64,000 bases of DNA from Dasyornis broadbenti (GCA_013397935.1 VZRN01000227.1:751826-815825), one strand, 5' to 3'. Counted from the stretch's first letter, positions 46,976-61,260 are shown. The notes: a model not told the origin generated them from the letters alone. Numbers and translations are program-made.

Positions 46976-48504
46976 TTCGCAGAGGATACAGTGGACTACC
47001 TCTCCCCTTCTCCCCACCAAAAATACCTTCTAGTCCTATTTTTCTGTTATACTTTTCCCTCATTCTATTACATTTACTTTGTCTGGATACAGATTAGACT
47101 ATTTCTTCATTTGCTATGTAAATGTTTTATGATATTAGCTAAATCCCCTTAAATCATCCCTGAGGATGAGTTATCGGTAATAGTATCAGCATATAGAAAG
47201 TTAATAAAATGTCCATTTCTTTGAGATATGTCATTTCAGCTTTGCAAGTAACTATCCTGCATTTGAGCACTACCGAGCTGTTTACTGTTGTATCTTCAGG
47301 ATTTGACAGTTTTTATATGACAGATGGTGATTTATTCTTTCAGCACCTCAACGTTATCCATTTAACTAAATAAATAATACTATGGAAGAGTATTAAAATA
47401 TCAATGCTGCTGCATGGACAAACCAATACTTTCTAACAGGCCACATTCTTGTTACAAAAAGAATGAATTGCTAACATCAGTTCCCAGATTCTTCATCATT
47501 TACAGAATATATTCTGTGTCATCATATATAGGGTGTAACTCCAACAGGGCTTCAGATTTTTATGACCTGAAAGCAAATAGTAAACTATTAAATACATTTA
47601 ATATTGTGCAATAGAAATGCCAAGCTGGAAGAATACCTACCTCAAAGAAGAGTTTGAAAACCAAACCTCCCATCTGTGAAAGAGTTTGTGACTTAGAATA
47701 ATTAGAGGCGCAGTAGTGCTTCTTATGCCGATCACTTCCTTCAATATCAGTTGTCTCTTATTGGTTCAATCACAAATCAGTGCAGAAAGGCAATGATACC
47801 ATCAGTTATTTATGCCTATAGAAATATTGTTGTAATGATTTTAAAAAGGGCTAAGTACTGGTCTCTAGGGAAAGTTGTAGAGTGTGTAGTCCATCAAGTA
47901 GAAACCAGTCATGAGTGGCATTTAGATGACCCAAAACTCTACCTGTTGGTGGTTCCATCACTTATCACATACAACATTAACCTCCCTTCTGAAGGCTCCC
48001 TTGAGATGGAAAAATGGTTCATGTGTGGCATTAATCTTCACTCTTTACTCCCCAAAATGGGGTGGCCACAGCCTATTAAGCCAATGCTTATTGAGGGTGA
48101 ACCCCTTGAAATGAAAACTCCAAAATCATTGCCACCCTTTGTCTGGAAGATTTCTGTTAGGCCTAGGCCTAGACTATAATGGAGTTCAGACTGGCAGACG
48201 TGGAACAGTGCCTTGTGACTGGCACTGGTAGCTTACCTATCACAGTCTTCACCCATTTCCTGTGGCACCAGTCAAGACTGGACTTGGCCAGATTTCTGAT
48301 CTCTAGACTGAATCTAAATTAACTGAGGCATTCGCTGAAAAACAGGAAATGGACAGAGATGTCTCATGTACAGCCATTTGAGGTCACATATACTCCAGAA
48401 CACGAGAGTCCAGACACCACTGTACTGCCATCACTTCCTTTTATTTACCTGAAGAATAGTTATTCAATAGTTCTGAAGCAGCTGAGCAGAATTTGCTTTC
48501 AGGA
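46976..48504. other. Unique AT-rich DNA
   Basis: Nothing recognised with confidence. The open frame 47751-48179 (plus, 142 codons) has no domain, repeat or splice context I can identify, and about that length is expected by chance somewhere in 64 kb of AT-rich DNA. Confidence 0.4.
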
Positions 48505-48526
48505 TTCATAACTCTGGAGTTATGAA
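48505..48526. repeat. 22-bp near-perfect palindrome
   Basis: TTCATAACTC and GAGTTATGAA are exact reverse complements separated by TG, giving 10-bp arms. It abuts the truncated left edge of the CR1 scrap at 48526. Confidence 0.9.
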
Positions 48527-48732
48527 CTCTTTCCTGTGAGGGTGGTGTGACACTGAAACAGGTTGCCCTGAGAAGCTGTGGATGCCCAATTCCTGGAAGT
48601 CTTCAAGACCAGGTTCAATAGGACTTTGAGCAACCTGGTCTAGTGGAAAGTGTCCCTGCCCACAGCAGGGCAGTTGGAACTAAATTATCTTTATGGTCCC
48701 TTCCAAACCAGACCATTCTATAATTCTGTGAT
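48526..48732 (+). mobile_element. CR1 LINE 3' end
   Basis: About 200 bases: GAGGGTGGTGTGACACTG, ACAGGTTGCCCTGAGAAGC, GTGGATGCCC, TTCAAGACCAGGTT, AACCTGGTCTAGTGGAAAG, GTGTCCCTGCCCA and TATGGTCCCTTCCAAACC lead to the terminal octamers ATTCTATAATTCTGTGATC. Only the 3' UTR is present; the left edge is a typical 5' truncation. Confidence 0.95.
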
Positions 48733-51700
48733 CCCACTTGAGCAGACAATACCTGAGAAACTTGAATAAATTTTCCCTGGATGTCCTTTTCTGTTTGCAG
48801 GAACTGCAGAAGGATACTACAAAACTTCACTCCACATAGCTTTTAAATGACAATGAGAGGTTACACCTATCCAGTTTCAAGGGAAAAAAACAAATAAATG
48901 TAACCACTACTGTAAGGCCTTGTTCTAGCTATCGTATCTCTGTAAAAACCTTCTCTGATATCCTTGGCAGATTTGTTATGGACTCAAAGGAATACAAAGA
49001 ACAGAGGTACAACATGTTCTGAATCAGTGTGAAAACCCTTCATTAATGCCATAGTTCCACTTTTCCCCCAAAGTACTGTGACTTTTCCCAATTGATTTCA
49101 CTGAAGTTATTCCTGATTACCTTCAGCACCTGAGAAACGAAGAGCCCTTTCTGACCACTTCATAGTACTGCTTCGGTACTGCAAACCTCACACTTGCCAT
49201 TCCAGTATTAATTTACATATTGATGAATATCACATTTCATCACCCAACTACTAATAATCCACAAAGAATTGCCTGCCATAACTTTGTCTTCAAAATGAAA
49301 AAAAGTATTTTAAATCTGGCCTTTCTTTGTAAGCCTCTCCTTTAGTCAAAGCTCTTATACAGGTGATATTAAAGCTCACTATGCAATCCTTTCAGACTGC
49401 ATTGCCCATGGGTATGCACAAAGGAAAAGTACTTCAAAATGAAAAATGAATGTAATATACAGTAGAAATAATCTCTGAATCTCAATTAACTTGACTTCTG
49501 AAGGATTACAGAGCAAAAATCAAATTTTATTTTATTTACGAATTTATTGCCCACAGTTAGCATGTGCTGTTCCAAGATGCCCTGGAATTGCTGTCAATAA
49601 GAATTGAAAAATTTGTCTGTACAAGGTTCTATTAGGTAACAGTGTACATGCTGGGGCAGACTTTTTTCCCCAGAAAAGATTGTCACACTGGAAAATTCAT
49701 CTTTTAGCTTTCTAAATGTTCAGTCAGATCATAAAAAATATTTAGGAGAAACTGATAACCTGACTATATCCATTTGTGTTCTTCCCACCCCTGACACTGC
49801 TATAAGCCTAGTTCCCACATCTTCAGAAAGGCCATGAATCAGAGTGGCTCATCACCATATTTGCAGAAATCACACAATTACCTAGGTATAGGTTTATTCA
49901 AGGAATGAAACCCTCATTAAGAGTGTAAAAGGCTCTAAAAATACAATAGACAACATCACTAATAATTCAATGCTCAATGTCAATTTGATATGTCATGAAA
50001 CAGCCTTGTAGAGAAGATGCACTGCTGACTGGCTTTAGATATCTTTTTACCAGCAGGTTTGGAAACAGGCCTAGATGCAGTACCAGCAGCTTTTTGTTTT
50101 CATTGTTTGCATGATGCAGTCTAAAGATGACAGCAGTAACTCGGAAACGCAAATTCATAACAGCCACATGGAAACAATATAAACTGTACTGTAATGTGTT
50201 AAAGATATCTTAACTCACTTAAGCGAATACTCTACCAAACTTCTGAAATACTGCTGGCAGTTGCATGATCGCATGATAAGTAGTGCAGTATTCTTTTATT
50301 GCCCTGCCAATCCATCCTCATCCTCACTGTTAAGTCTTTCATTTATTCAGTTGTCTCTGTGAGTCCCTGTATGCCTTCTCATAAAATGGAATCCAGGGAT
50401 TTTTCAGGAACAATTTATCATGCAGTACAGTTTGAGACATCATATCTTTCCCAGTAATTTATAGCTGTGTGACTAATAATGTTGTTTTTCAATGGCTGTG
50501 CAAACTCAGCCAAGATAGAAATATCACTAAGTAATGGCCACTTGACTGGGAAATAAAACTTCACAGAATGAGTTGATGGTTTCAGTAGACCACTGTTCTC
50601 AGCAAGACCCATTACAATAGACATTAATAACTCCAATATTAGACTGGACTAGCAAAATTATATTCCTTAGATAGTCTTCTTATGATTCTACATCACAGAC
50701 ATACCACAACAATTCTATAGTTTTGACAGAATAAATAATTCAGGGTTCATGGAAGTTCTATGAAGACGTGGTCTTTCATCATCTTACAAAGACTGGGTTT
50801 TTTTCAGGAGAAATAATTTTCAAAGGTAAGAAGCTAAAGCAAATGTTGTATCAACATTTTTAATATTGATGTTATTTGTATGTATAGAGGCAGAATTTTT
50901 TATGTATTTCTATGGCCATGTCAATAATCAGATATAATCTCCTTGACTAACTAGGTATATAAGACACTGAATATGTATATACTGTATGTGCTTAAGGTCT
51001 ACAGTATTGCACTTATTGTTATGGGTGGTGTTGTGGCTTCAGCTGAATGGGTGGCTAAACTTTTGTTCTGCAGTATTCAGTGCTTGTGCGGTCCTTCACT
51101 GAGTTGTGCCAAAAATACTTTGTGTTAACTGTAAATACCAACCAGGTTAATTAAACCTGATACGCAGCATACCGAATATTGACTTGCAATACAATTAGTA
51201 AACAGCACTTAGATCTTGGAGACATGGATTATACTCCTGACTGCTTTTGATTCTGTGTTTCTGGACAATATCTCTTAATATTTATTCTTCCTGAGTGACA
51301 TAATCACAGATTTATGACTGCCTTACATAGGCCTTAACTTTAAGGGGCTGTGGGTTCAGCTGGTTGCAAGTTCTTCTAGTCACAGATGTTACCTGAGATG
51401 GAATCGTGTTGCCCCAGAAACTCACTGTATTCCACTAAAGTTGTCAGTAAGAAAAATTAAATTGCCAAAAGCATCAAGGAGAAGTAGTGTAAGCAAAGGG
51501 GACTGGTAAACATAGAGGCAGGATACTTAAAATGTTTAGTTTTTTATCAGTAAATGCACCCTTAAAAGATATATTAATTCATCTAATTTAATAATTTTAG
51601 TGCATTTTCTATTATCTTTACCTTTTAAAAAACTATTTACATTTCTTTTGGAAGCTTTTCCATTTTATAGATGAAAACTTGCTTGACATACTTTTTGTAT

Positions 51701-51853
51701 ACTTCAAAAACCTAAGAATAGTCACTTTTTTTCTTCCTTCAGTCTCACTCACTAGAGAAAATGTTTTGCAGAAAACTAACATGAAATCTAAAGAAGCACT
51801 AAGGCGTCCAAAGTGCAGGCATTAAGGGCTTATGTGCAAAAGATCTTGACAAC
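48733..51853. other. Unique AT-rich DNA
   Basis: No gene or transposon recognised in about 3.1 kb. Confidence 0.4.
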
Positions 51854-51905
51854 TTTTCCCATGTCTCCTCCACATACAGTTTTCCCATGTCTCCTCCACA
51901 TACAG
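51854..51905 (+). repeat. Perfect 26-bp tandem duplication
   Basis: The 26-base unit beginning TTTTCCCATGTCTCC and ending CACATACAG occurs twice head to tail with no mismatch, so the duplication is recent and may be polymorphic. Confidence 0.95.
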
Positions 51906-52892
51906 TTTATTTGTATATGGTTTATCACAAAACTAAGCTTTCTGAAGGTGCTTGAAGTTGTGTTACCGAAGACAGGAAACAGCTGACAGCAAGCAAGCTG
52001 ACAGATCCTCTGCTAGGAGTGCAAGGGACAGCCTTTCAGCTGAGTGATGGAGGTATCTGGTTCCAGCGTTAGCCTAGAATTCGCTTCACCTCAGCAAAAT
52101 GCTTTAGTTTGACCCTCCACTGTGTAGTAGGAGGTTTAATCCATCCAGAAAATTCAGGAACCAAGCCTATATACATATTGCCAGAGAATGCTTTAATTGC
52201 AGAGCTCTTCTGCAAAAAGTAGGCAGTGGCTTGTTCTCCCACAGTGTATGCTTTTCACACTTTTTACACTCATGTTCCAGGCTGTAGGGGCATGGAAATC
52301 AAGGAGAAAGGTGGTTTACTGGAGCCCCTTTGGCACTCCCTCTTTGTGTCTTTAGCCATTCTCTATTTAGTCTCCTTTGGATAGAACAAAATCAATCAAC
52401 TCCACATGTTTTCACAGGAGACATAAAAAGTTTCCAAAGTTGCAGTGAATAACTTGAAAATGCCTCACTGAATATTTTCACTTTTTCTGTCGTAGGGCTA
52501 GTGAAGCAGGATGTTCTGGCATACAGCTGGAAGGATAATAGCCAACACTTGTACTTTTGTATTCTGGCCCCTTAAAAACAGGTGTTCTAAAAAGGCAGAT
52601 GCACTTTATAATTCCAGAGGTTATCAGAGTTATTGAAAAGCAACAAATGTTAAGAAAAGTTGCAGCTTATATAACAGCTTTAGTTTTCTATCTGGAAGAA
52701 AAAGAAGTAGATCCATTACTGAATTTAAGAACAAGATAAGAACGAGATTTTTGACAGCAAAAACTAAAAGAATGTTACCTAGTTCCCACAGCAAAAATAA
52801 AAAAAAATAGAAAAAAATTAAAAAGGACACTTAAGATGCCATGGTATGAAATACCAGAGAAAAAAGTAGGTAGCATTTCAGCTTGTTGCAGG
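51906..52892. other. Unique AT-rich DNA
   Basis: No gene or transposon recognised. An A-rich patch (about 52794-52825) precedes the CR1 scrap. Confidence 0.4.
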
Positions 52893-53048
52893 CATAGAAT
52901 CATAGAATGGTTTGGGTTGGAATGGACCTTAAATATCATCTTGTTCCAACTGCCTTGTCATAGGTGGGCAACCTTCCACAAGACCAAGTTACTCAGAGCC
53001 TCATCCAGCCTTGAACACCGCCAGAGATGGGAAGTCCACAAAATCTTT
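52893..53048 (-). mobile_element. CR1 LINE 3' end
   Basis: The plus strand reads CATAGAATCATAGAATGGTT, then GGGTTGGAATGGACCTTAAA, CACAAGACCAAGTTACTCAG and GAAGTCCACAAAATC: the CR1 3' UTR in reverse, with the terminal octamers on the left. About 155 bases remain, with small deletions against other copies. Confidence 0.95.
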
Positions 53049-56000
53049 TGATTTATAGATTTTTTGAGTCCAGATGTATAGTAGTAGAGGATGAACACAG
53101 AGGACACTGAAAAACCAAGGAGATATCTACAAGTCATGCAGCTATCACTAGATATCCAGGGGCTTGACTAGACCTCTTCTTTTAGGTTGGCCAGATGGAT
53201 AAGATAATGAAAGGCAAAACTGAAGCAACAGATATATGTAATGCATGCCCTAACAAGCTTGTTTACAAATAAATTGAAAATTTGCTTTCAGTCTTGAGTG
53301 GTGGAAAGAACAAATTTAGTAAAGACTTATTCTTCATCATCGCCCTGCTTTACTCATGAATGAGTGTAGGAATTATGTACTCTGCCCCAGATTCACATGG
53401 AATGTATTAATTTTTATTTTCTCAGCCATGAAAATGAATATATATTGAAAAGAAATATAATGCTTCTTTTCAGTAAGGTTTTTTTCACCTTTGTGTAATA
53501 ATTGGTACCATGTAGAAACTCATCACTGTACCTGTGCAAAGACAGGAAACAAGGCCTTAAAACTCACTATATTGACTTTTCTAAAAGACACCAGTGTAGC
53601 AGGCTGATTTTTCATTTAAGTGGAGTAGAATAAAAAATTAAGGAATTACTCATCTTTCTGGGGTACTGTCCATGCAGCGCAACAGTTGCTTGTAGTGCTT
53701 TGTTTAAAGATGCATCTTTGCAAAGGCGTCCAAACATTCAAAATACAACTCCGTTTTCAATTATTTCCATTGCAGTAGGATCTCCAGTGCCATGTTTTCT
53801 TCCAAAGTCAGAGGAAAACATGGTCCTGCCTATAAGAAATCAACAAAAGTCAACAAGACCAGGTTCCTGTGACGCTAAATTACATTGTGTTGGAGTAGTT
53901 TTTACTCTTACTCTGAAGGAGCAGGCAGACTCAGTAGTGCATGGTGTGATGATCAGTCATGATGCTCGTGCAGGGGGCTGAGGAAAACCAGTAGCTTGCT
54001 CATTGGTGTGCTACTCTCAGTGGTCAGAGGCCAGCATTCAGCTCTGCTCTGCCGCAGACTGAGATATGGAAAATCAATTAATCTGCCTGGATAGTGCCCA
54101 TCTGAACAGGTCTGGGCATTGGCGCAGACCGTGAAGCCAGCACGTCTACCCAGCTCATCTGAACACTGCTTAGGACCAGCCCTCTCTATTTACCTAGGGG
54201 CAAAGTTGTTGAAATACTACAACCAAACTGGGCCATGGAAAGAACAAACGATTGAGCAGTGCAGATAATCAGTGTTCCAGTTCTTCAAATAATTTTCTGG
54301 CTTGCTTGTTTAGTCTTTGAGTTACCTTGACACAGACACTACAACAACCCTTTCCCCTCCCTATCCTTGTAACCTCCTACAACTAAAGCAAAACTGGGAG
54401 ATCATACAGCACATTGATTATGAGCAGAGGCTGGAAACACACAAGTCATGCTTTTTACAACATGCATGCTGAGAACCACCAGTGGCAAACCAGCAAGAGC
54501 AGATGTGGGACTAAGTACTACTCCTGGATACAGGGTTACTACTGAAAAAAAAATATTGGTTGTTTGTTTTCCCCAAGGCTTCTTCTAAAGGAGTTAGGCC
54601 TAGCATATTTCCTAGAAGGAAAGACAGCAGTTCTACCAGCCTTTGACAACTAAGTGACCTACCAGGATGATAGAAATGATCAATCAGAAAAGAATCTGGT
54701 TTCCATATCTCTTTTATCAATTTACAGACACTTTAAACATCAATTTGCAGCCACAGCTGCAGAATAAAAAGATACCTGTTTTCTGTATCATGCATCCTTC
54801 ACCAATAAATTGTTCCAAAGCTAAACACTATAAACACAAAATTAAAGAAAAGGTGAAACAGCAGGATTTTATACTCATGAATTTAGGCTGAAAATTTTGA
54901 ATCCCTTTGCATTTATGCTCTGGTTTGGGGGCCCAAAAGTAAAGCTCTGCCAAGGAAAGAGCCCTCACCTCAGCATTGCCGGAAAAGCCCAGCTCTTTCT
55001 TGATATCATCTGTACAACACTGAGGTCATCTTAGCTCTCTATCTAAAATAACAGGAATAACCGTACTACTGTAACTCATAAGGGCACTAGAAAGAACAGG
55101 CACTCTGAAGCATCCAGATCCTATGTGATCACACAGAGAAGGGAGGAGAATAAACTGCATTTTATTGTCAAAAACTAGAAGGGAGCAGAACTGGGTTCTT
55201 TTTTGTTGTTTTTAGGTTTGGGTTTTTCCTTTTTTTGAGAGTTTGTTGGGGTTTTTTTTGACCAAGCATAAAACTTTTTCCAAGTTCCTAGGAAAACAAA
55301 GCAAAGAAAAACAAGGACAGTCTTTCCAATGCCACAGCTAGACAAGCTCAAATTTTATAAAAATGTCAACCCATGTAAAAATTAACTGAGTCCTTTCTCT
55401 AGTGCAGTTTCACTGTGAAGCAAATCATGTAAGCAGTGACCTCACTGAGAATACATTTTTTTGGCAGTTGGATACAAACCTTTGAGGTTTCTGTTTTAAA
55501 TAACTTTTTACTGCTCTACTATGTTTTTCATCTTTTTTTTTTGGGGGGGGAGACACATCTTTCCAAAAAAAGTTAGGGCTGCAGAAGGCTGACAGGAGCC
55601 AAGGGTCAGGTAAGGTCAGCTGAATTTGTGGAGAAACAATCTCCTTATGGGCATCACAGAATGACTGAAAGATACCACTGGTCTTATAGCTCAAACACAG
55701 CTTCTCAGCAGGTCTTTCTCCATGTGCATACTAATGTTGCAGAACAATTTTTTTCATGCCAGAAGCCCATAACTCACCCAACAGCTATTTTCAAATTTTC
55801 TGCATGGGGTGAAGAAGGGGCAATGAAAACATGAGTTAATCATTGGAGGGGAAAGCAAAGCAAACAAAAAATGGATGGGAGGTTTTATTCAGAGTTTTAG
55901 GCTGAACAATAAATGTTTGGGATAAATTATTTCTAAATACTTTACAATTAGCATCTCAGACAGTTTTCATTTTATGTGCTGTGCCACTGATTAGATATAA

Positions 56001-59000
56001 CTTCACTGAAATAAAATCAAACCAGAAATTTAGCCCATTGTAACAGATCTTGTCATTCTCATAGGAAATGATCCAATGTTTCCAGCATATTTGATGTCCA
56101 AGTTTATTTTGTCATTCAATATAGGATGACCTCGGCTACCAGTTAACAAGGGACCTTGTCTACTTAATAGAGCTGACAAAAGGCGCATAAAAGACACTGG
56201 AAAACACATAATGCTTATTAACTACGACTAAATCCCACATGGCACAACTTTAAGAAAGAACACTTGTGTTCTGTAATCTTTCATTATGACTGGGGAGTTT
56301 TATTTCTCCTATAGTGTCACAAAAACCTGGCATGCAAACCTCTGTCTCGATGAAGTGTGTAAATCTAAATGAAGGTTCCTTATACACTGAGATTACAAAC
56401 TAGAGAAAAAATGGACAAAAAAGCCAACTAACATAATGGAAAATTAAAAGCTAGACAAGCTAGGAAAATGAAGAATGCAACTCTTGGCAGTATTTGAGAG
56501 AAGCCACCTAGAAAGATGATGTAGATACCAGACTAGCAAAAGAAACTTGGCTGCACCACAAATTCTGGCATTGCAAAGGCAGATATCACTTCTCAGTTCC
56601 TCCATAATAAACACAACAGTACACAATTGGATAAATGTGATCTACACATGCAAAAAAAAAATTATTCAGCAAGAGGGGAAATAACCCTTTGTAAAAGGAA
56701 GGGTTAAAGGATTTCTCTTCCCATTATTTCACATTATTTGTCCTGTGTGGAGAAGTGCACTTGAGTATTCTATGGACTACATTTAAGAAGGGAAAATAAA
56801 TCCTTTGGATGCAACCCCAAATACAGAAGGAAAAAAGAAGGTACAACTGACTGTATGTGACTTAGTTTCTGTGTGTAGAATGGGGAATAATAACTCAGAG
56901 ACAACACAGTCTTCAATACCCACATTGCTATAGACAAAGATATGATTTCTGATAATTCAACTTTTGGTACAGCTTCTCTGCACCCAGTGAGATCCAAAGG
57001 AATCCCACTATGATATTTTATAAGCTGAAAGGTAGGTGCAAGATGCAGAGGTGCTGATGGCATTATCTGACAGAGCTGCAGAAGCTGTTTTCCAAGAAGT
57101 GTGCACAATTTAACCGACTGTTTTCTAGATGGAAGATTTTTCAAGCTCCAGACAAAAAGAGAACAAAAATGTTTATTACATCTGAGAGAGAAAACCCCTT
57201 TTCTATCAGATGATCTTTATACTTGTATGCCTGTATTGCCCAAAAATAAAGTTGGAAAATACAAATTATTTAAGATGCAGTATAATCAATGTAATTCTTT
57301 TCTCTTTCCTCAGAGTTACTGTCAATACTACAGAAAACTGAAGCAGGAACAGAAATGAATTAATGATAATAATGATTCTATGGCTCAAGTGAGTGAGTTA
57401 TCACATTCTTATAGGCCCAAACTCTCCTCTTTTTAAACAGAGTATTTTCTGAATTCTATTTCCAGTTCCATGAAGGCTGATGCACATATAAAAATTAAAT
57501 AGTTAAACATTTATTTGCATGACTAAAGCCTAAGCTGTAGCCTACAGGAAGTTTAACATTACATTTAAAATTGCATTGCAGTCAACATCTTTAAAATGCC
57601 TCTTTTCAACAACCTAGGCTTTGATAGTGTTTAAGGCCCTCTTGTAGAGCAAAAAGGGACATTTTTCATGAGAAGCAGAGATTTAACAAAACATTTTTAA
57701 AAATTTCATTCCTGTGCAATCTTTACTTTTTAGCATGCTTAGCTATGCACATGAAAACATATAACTTATTTGTTTCCAGCTTGTTCTTCAAGAGTGGCAC
57801 AGTTACAAGTTTAACTTCCACTCTTAGACCGAGACAAATTGCTCTACCATCACTATTTTATTTTACAGTCATTCCAACCTAAAATTTCCTCTCAGCAGTA
57901 TAAAGCAGCCATTACTTGGTTATTGATGCTAACCCTTTGATAGGTCTGAGAACTCAGGTACATTACATCTGGGCCTTTGAACATTTTTTTCCTTTTCATT
58001 TCAGCAAGCATTAACATCAGACACATCAAGCTAATCCTTTCAGCTTCTAATCAGTGTTGTGGACACCTTTATTTCAGCAACTGAGCCTCTCTCCAGCTAT
58101 TGAGAATTTCAAGTTGAAATGTTAATGATTATAAAAATGTCACTGAGGTGACATAGTGCCCCTTTCTGCTGCCTACAGTTTTGTAGGAAAACAAAGTTAC
58201 TGGAAGTTGCACTTGTTCATGCTGGGGAAGTACAGCATTACTGCAACTATCTTACATGCATAAACTGACTCTTTAGAAAATACACTACCCTGAAGTACTA
58301 CTGCTAATAGTCAGCATAGATCTGTTTGTTCTGGTCAGTGCCCTCTCCACTCATCCTCCAGGGTGAGATGGCCTTTACAGTATTCAATGATTTTGCGTTA
58401 CCTGTGTCTTTCCAGGGTGAGCTTCCCTGATGCAAGTGCGAATCTCAGACCTCAAGACTAGACTTCTCCTATGGTGTTATTTTTACCTCCTCTAGACAAT
58501 ACCTGTGTTGTCCACCAGACAGATCCCACAGAGAAGTCAGAGTGAGTGAAAGAAGAGTTATTTTCTGACTGAACATGTTGAAAGTCACCATTTGTTCTTA
58601 AATGATCGAGCTTAGCTCTGCTTTCTGTTCTTCCTCTTCTGTGACCAAAATGCATGAAATAAAAGTGAAGAAGGTGCTTTGAATTGCTTTTTGAGGAACA
58701 GGGAGCTGTAATGGATCACACTTTGAAATCCCAGCAAAAAAAAAACAAACAAAAAACTCCTTTGCTTCAAGAGAGGGTCTTCATATAAGTCCCAAATTCC
58801 CAAATCTCAGAATCCAAAGAGGATATTAAATCTTATGATGATTACTCCCACCCAATAATTTTTAAAAATCGTAAGACTTGAAAATACTGAATAATTGTAA
58901 ACTGTTTTCCATTACTGAAGTGCACTGAAGAGTTTAAAAAGTTTTCTTATTTTTGCAGAGAATAAACTCTTTCTCTTCTACCTGCAAGAAAACTTTGATT

Positions 59001-60959
59001 CAAGGTGAAGAGAGAGATAGCTACTGATGCTTGAGATCTACATGAGGTAGACTAATTACTCATTTTTCCTACTTATAAAAGCACAGAAACTGCTAGAATG
59101 AACATCAAAATAATAACTGGTCAAGATTTCTAAAACCATTAGCAAATTTCACCATGTTACTGTATTCAAACATTGGTCAAATCTTTTTTGCTTGCTAGGT
59201 CTTTTCTTTTTTCACTCCAGAATACTTCAATACTGGTGGAATATTTTGACCCACTTGGCTGAAAGCATACATCCAAAAAACTTAATGCAGAATTATGGAA
59301 CCCAGAAACCATTATAAACCCCAGAATTTTCATCTCTAGCCTGTGCTGGCAAATTATTTTTTAAAGGCTCTATTAATCATCTCTGCAGTCAAAATCAGCA
59401 GCAAAACTATTTGTTATAATTCTAAGAAAAATTAATTGGTGTAACATTTGCAAAGTCTTTCTAAGACTGAGCACTGATAAGCAACACCACTATCCATTCA
59501 TCACACTTTTATATAAAGAATCACCATGCACCTCTATAGGGTCTAAAAGAATATACAGCAAAAGCTGAATAAATAGTGATGGTTATCTGCCATAATGCAG
59601 CTCATTTTGATGTATCACGATAGGTTAAGCTCTTAAAACAGACCTCATGTTTCAGAGGTTAGAAACTTCTAAAGTTCATGACAGCTTTAATTCACATACT
59701 TCTAAAGAACCAAGTCCTCCTCATATCATTGATTTTATTATATGAATAGGTGGGGCTGAAACTCATTATTTCTGGAAGGGCAAGTCAGGTACAATTCTAC
59801 TAAAATCAGTGGGCATTGGTGTTTCATTCCCTCCACTCTACACTATACACAGTCTACAGCAGAAGCTGTCTTCATTTTGCCTGTTTTGTCTGCATCTTTC
59901 CAGATGGGTGATGGTATTTGTTTAGTGACAAACTCTGCACTTTCCCATAATTTACATACAAAGACTGCAGAGTTCTCAACTGAATACTCATTTTTATTTC
60001 CAAGCGTTGCAGTAATTGCAAAGGAATATGGGGGAACAAATTACAGAATTATACTGATTCTTTCTGGTGACATTTCTAATTGGCAGAAGTGTACTTTGGA
60101 TTTATTCACAAGTTCCTCTCCAAGGAGAGGCAGGGTGGGTTTCACAAACCTCCTTGGGAAAACATAAAATACACAGACTGGATCTTTGTGGATTCATGCT
60201 TGAATTTTCTTGAATTGTCACTATTCTGACTCAAAGACAGATCTTGTATTTTTCCCGAGATGGATAAGGTTGGATAGCTTTTTTCTGCAATTTTTTTAAA
60301 TGCACCTTGCTCCTCTGCTCATGAAACAGTCTATTTCAATTAGGTAAATATGTGCATACAGTGACCAGCTTTGTCTCCAAAGCATTTTGAGGATAGTATT
60401 TACAGCCTTTCATTGTTCCAGCTTATGAATTCCAGCCTTTTAGAGCATTAGCCTTTTTAAAATTAATTTTTTAAATAAGGGAAAGAAAATTCCTCAACCA
60501 TCTCTACTGACTAAAGTTTCTAAAATAATGTTTACTTTCTCATTTTTGAAGTTAAATAAAAAGTCAGTACTAGCACAAGCGATAGTTTGCCAATAAATGT
60601 AAACTACTTTGGCCTTTCCTGGGTCCTTCTCAGACAGCTGACTCCTAGAATAAATGACAGTAGCATTTTCAAAGCTGCTAAATTATTCCAATCCTACTGA
60701 AGCAGATACTGTCTGGCATGAAGGATCCTAGAACTGGTGAATCTGAACAGACAGGAGTAACTGAGTGAGCAGAATTCACTGCTAAAACCGTGATAAAGAG
60801 CTTAAGATAAAAGGAGAGATTTATATTGAAATAGAAGCTTACAGTAGCAGATCAGTTTAATTTACTCCGCCATGTAGTAAGCAAAAAGCGTGTAAAAGGT
60901 GGGTAGACAGATTTGACTTGTGGATCAATATTCTGTTGATCTCTGGCCACAAAACAATT
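53049..60959. other. Unique AT-rich DNA
   Basis: About 7.9 kb with no firm gene or transposon. It holds a T/G-rich tract (about 55198-55258), a T9G8 run near 55535-55551 and an A-rich patch near 58737-58757. The frame at 56770-57144 (minus, 124 codons) has no recognisable domain. Confidence 0.4.
55198..55258. repeat. T/G-rich low-complexity tract
   Basis: TTTTTTGTTGTTTTTAGG, TTTGGGTTTTTCC and GTTTGTTGGGGTTTTTTTTG in succession. Simple low-complexity DNA; not a telomeric array. Confidence 0.75.
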
Positions 60960-61260
60960 AATCTCTGCAGTGCAGGACAAAAGTAAAGGGGAATTTAATG
61001 TCAAATCAGTTAACCACCATTTGAAATTGAAAAAGCAGCATTGATAATGATGGTTAGCACAAGTTCCTCCTATTAAGTGATATCATCCAGTGCATTCATT
61101 GCAATGTATAAATTACACAGTGCAGTCAGCTTGATCTCCTAGGCTAACGTCATAACAATCAATTGCAGCAGTGTCTCCACCATTCTGTTAAGAACTACAT
61201 CTCCTTAGCCGAGTCTGAACTTAGCGAAAAATTTAATTTCAGCTATCTGCCACAAGCTCT
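60960..61260. promoter_or_regulatory. Candidate conserved non-coding/enhancer-like block
   Basis: Contains CATTGATAATGATGGTTAG, CATTCATTGCAATGTATAAATTA, GCTAACGTCATAACAATCAATT (CRE-like ACGTCA, SOX-like AACAAT) and TAAGAACTACATC. The sequence is non-repetitive, has no frame of note and keeps CpGs (AACGTCA, AGCCGAG, TTAGCGAA) in CpG-poor DNA. Function and limits are inferred. Confidence 0.3.

Noticed and set aside
47751..48179. 142-codon open frame, plus strand
   Set aside because: No recognisable family and no repeat similarity; a few frames of this length are expected by chance.
55198..55258. Interstitial telomeric repeat
   Set aside because: T/G-rich, but lacks tandem TTAGGG units.
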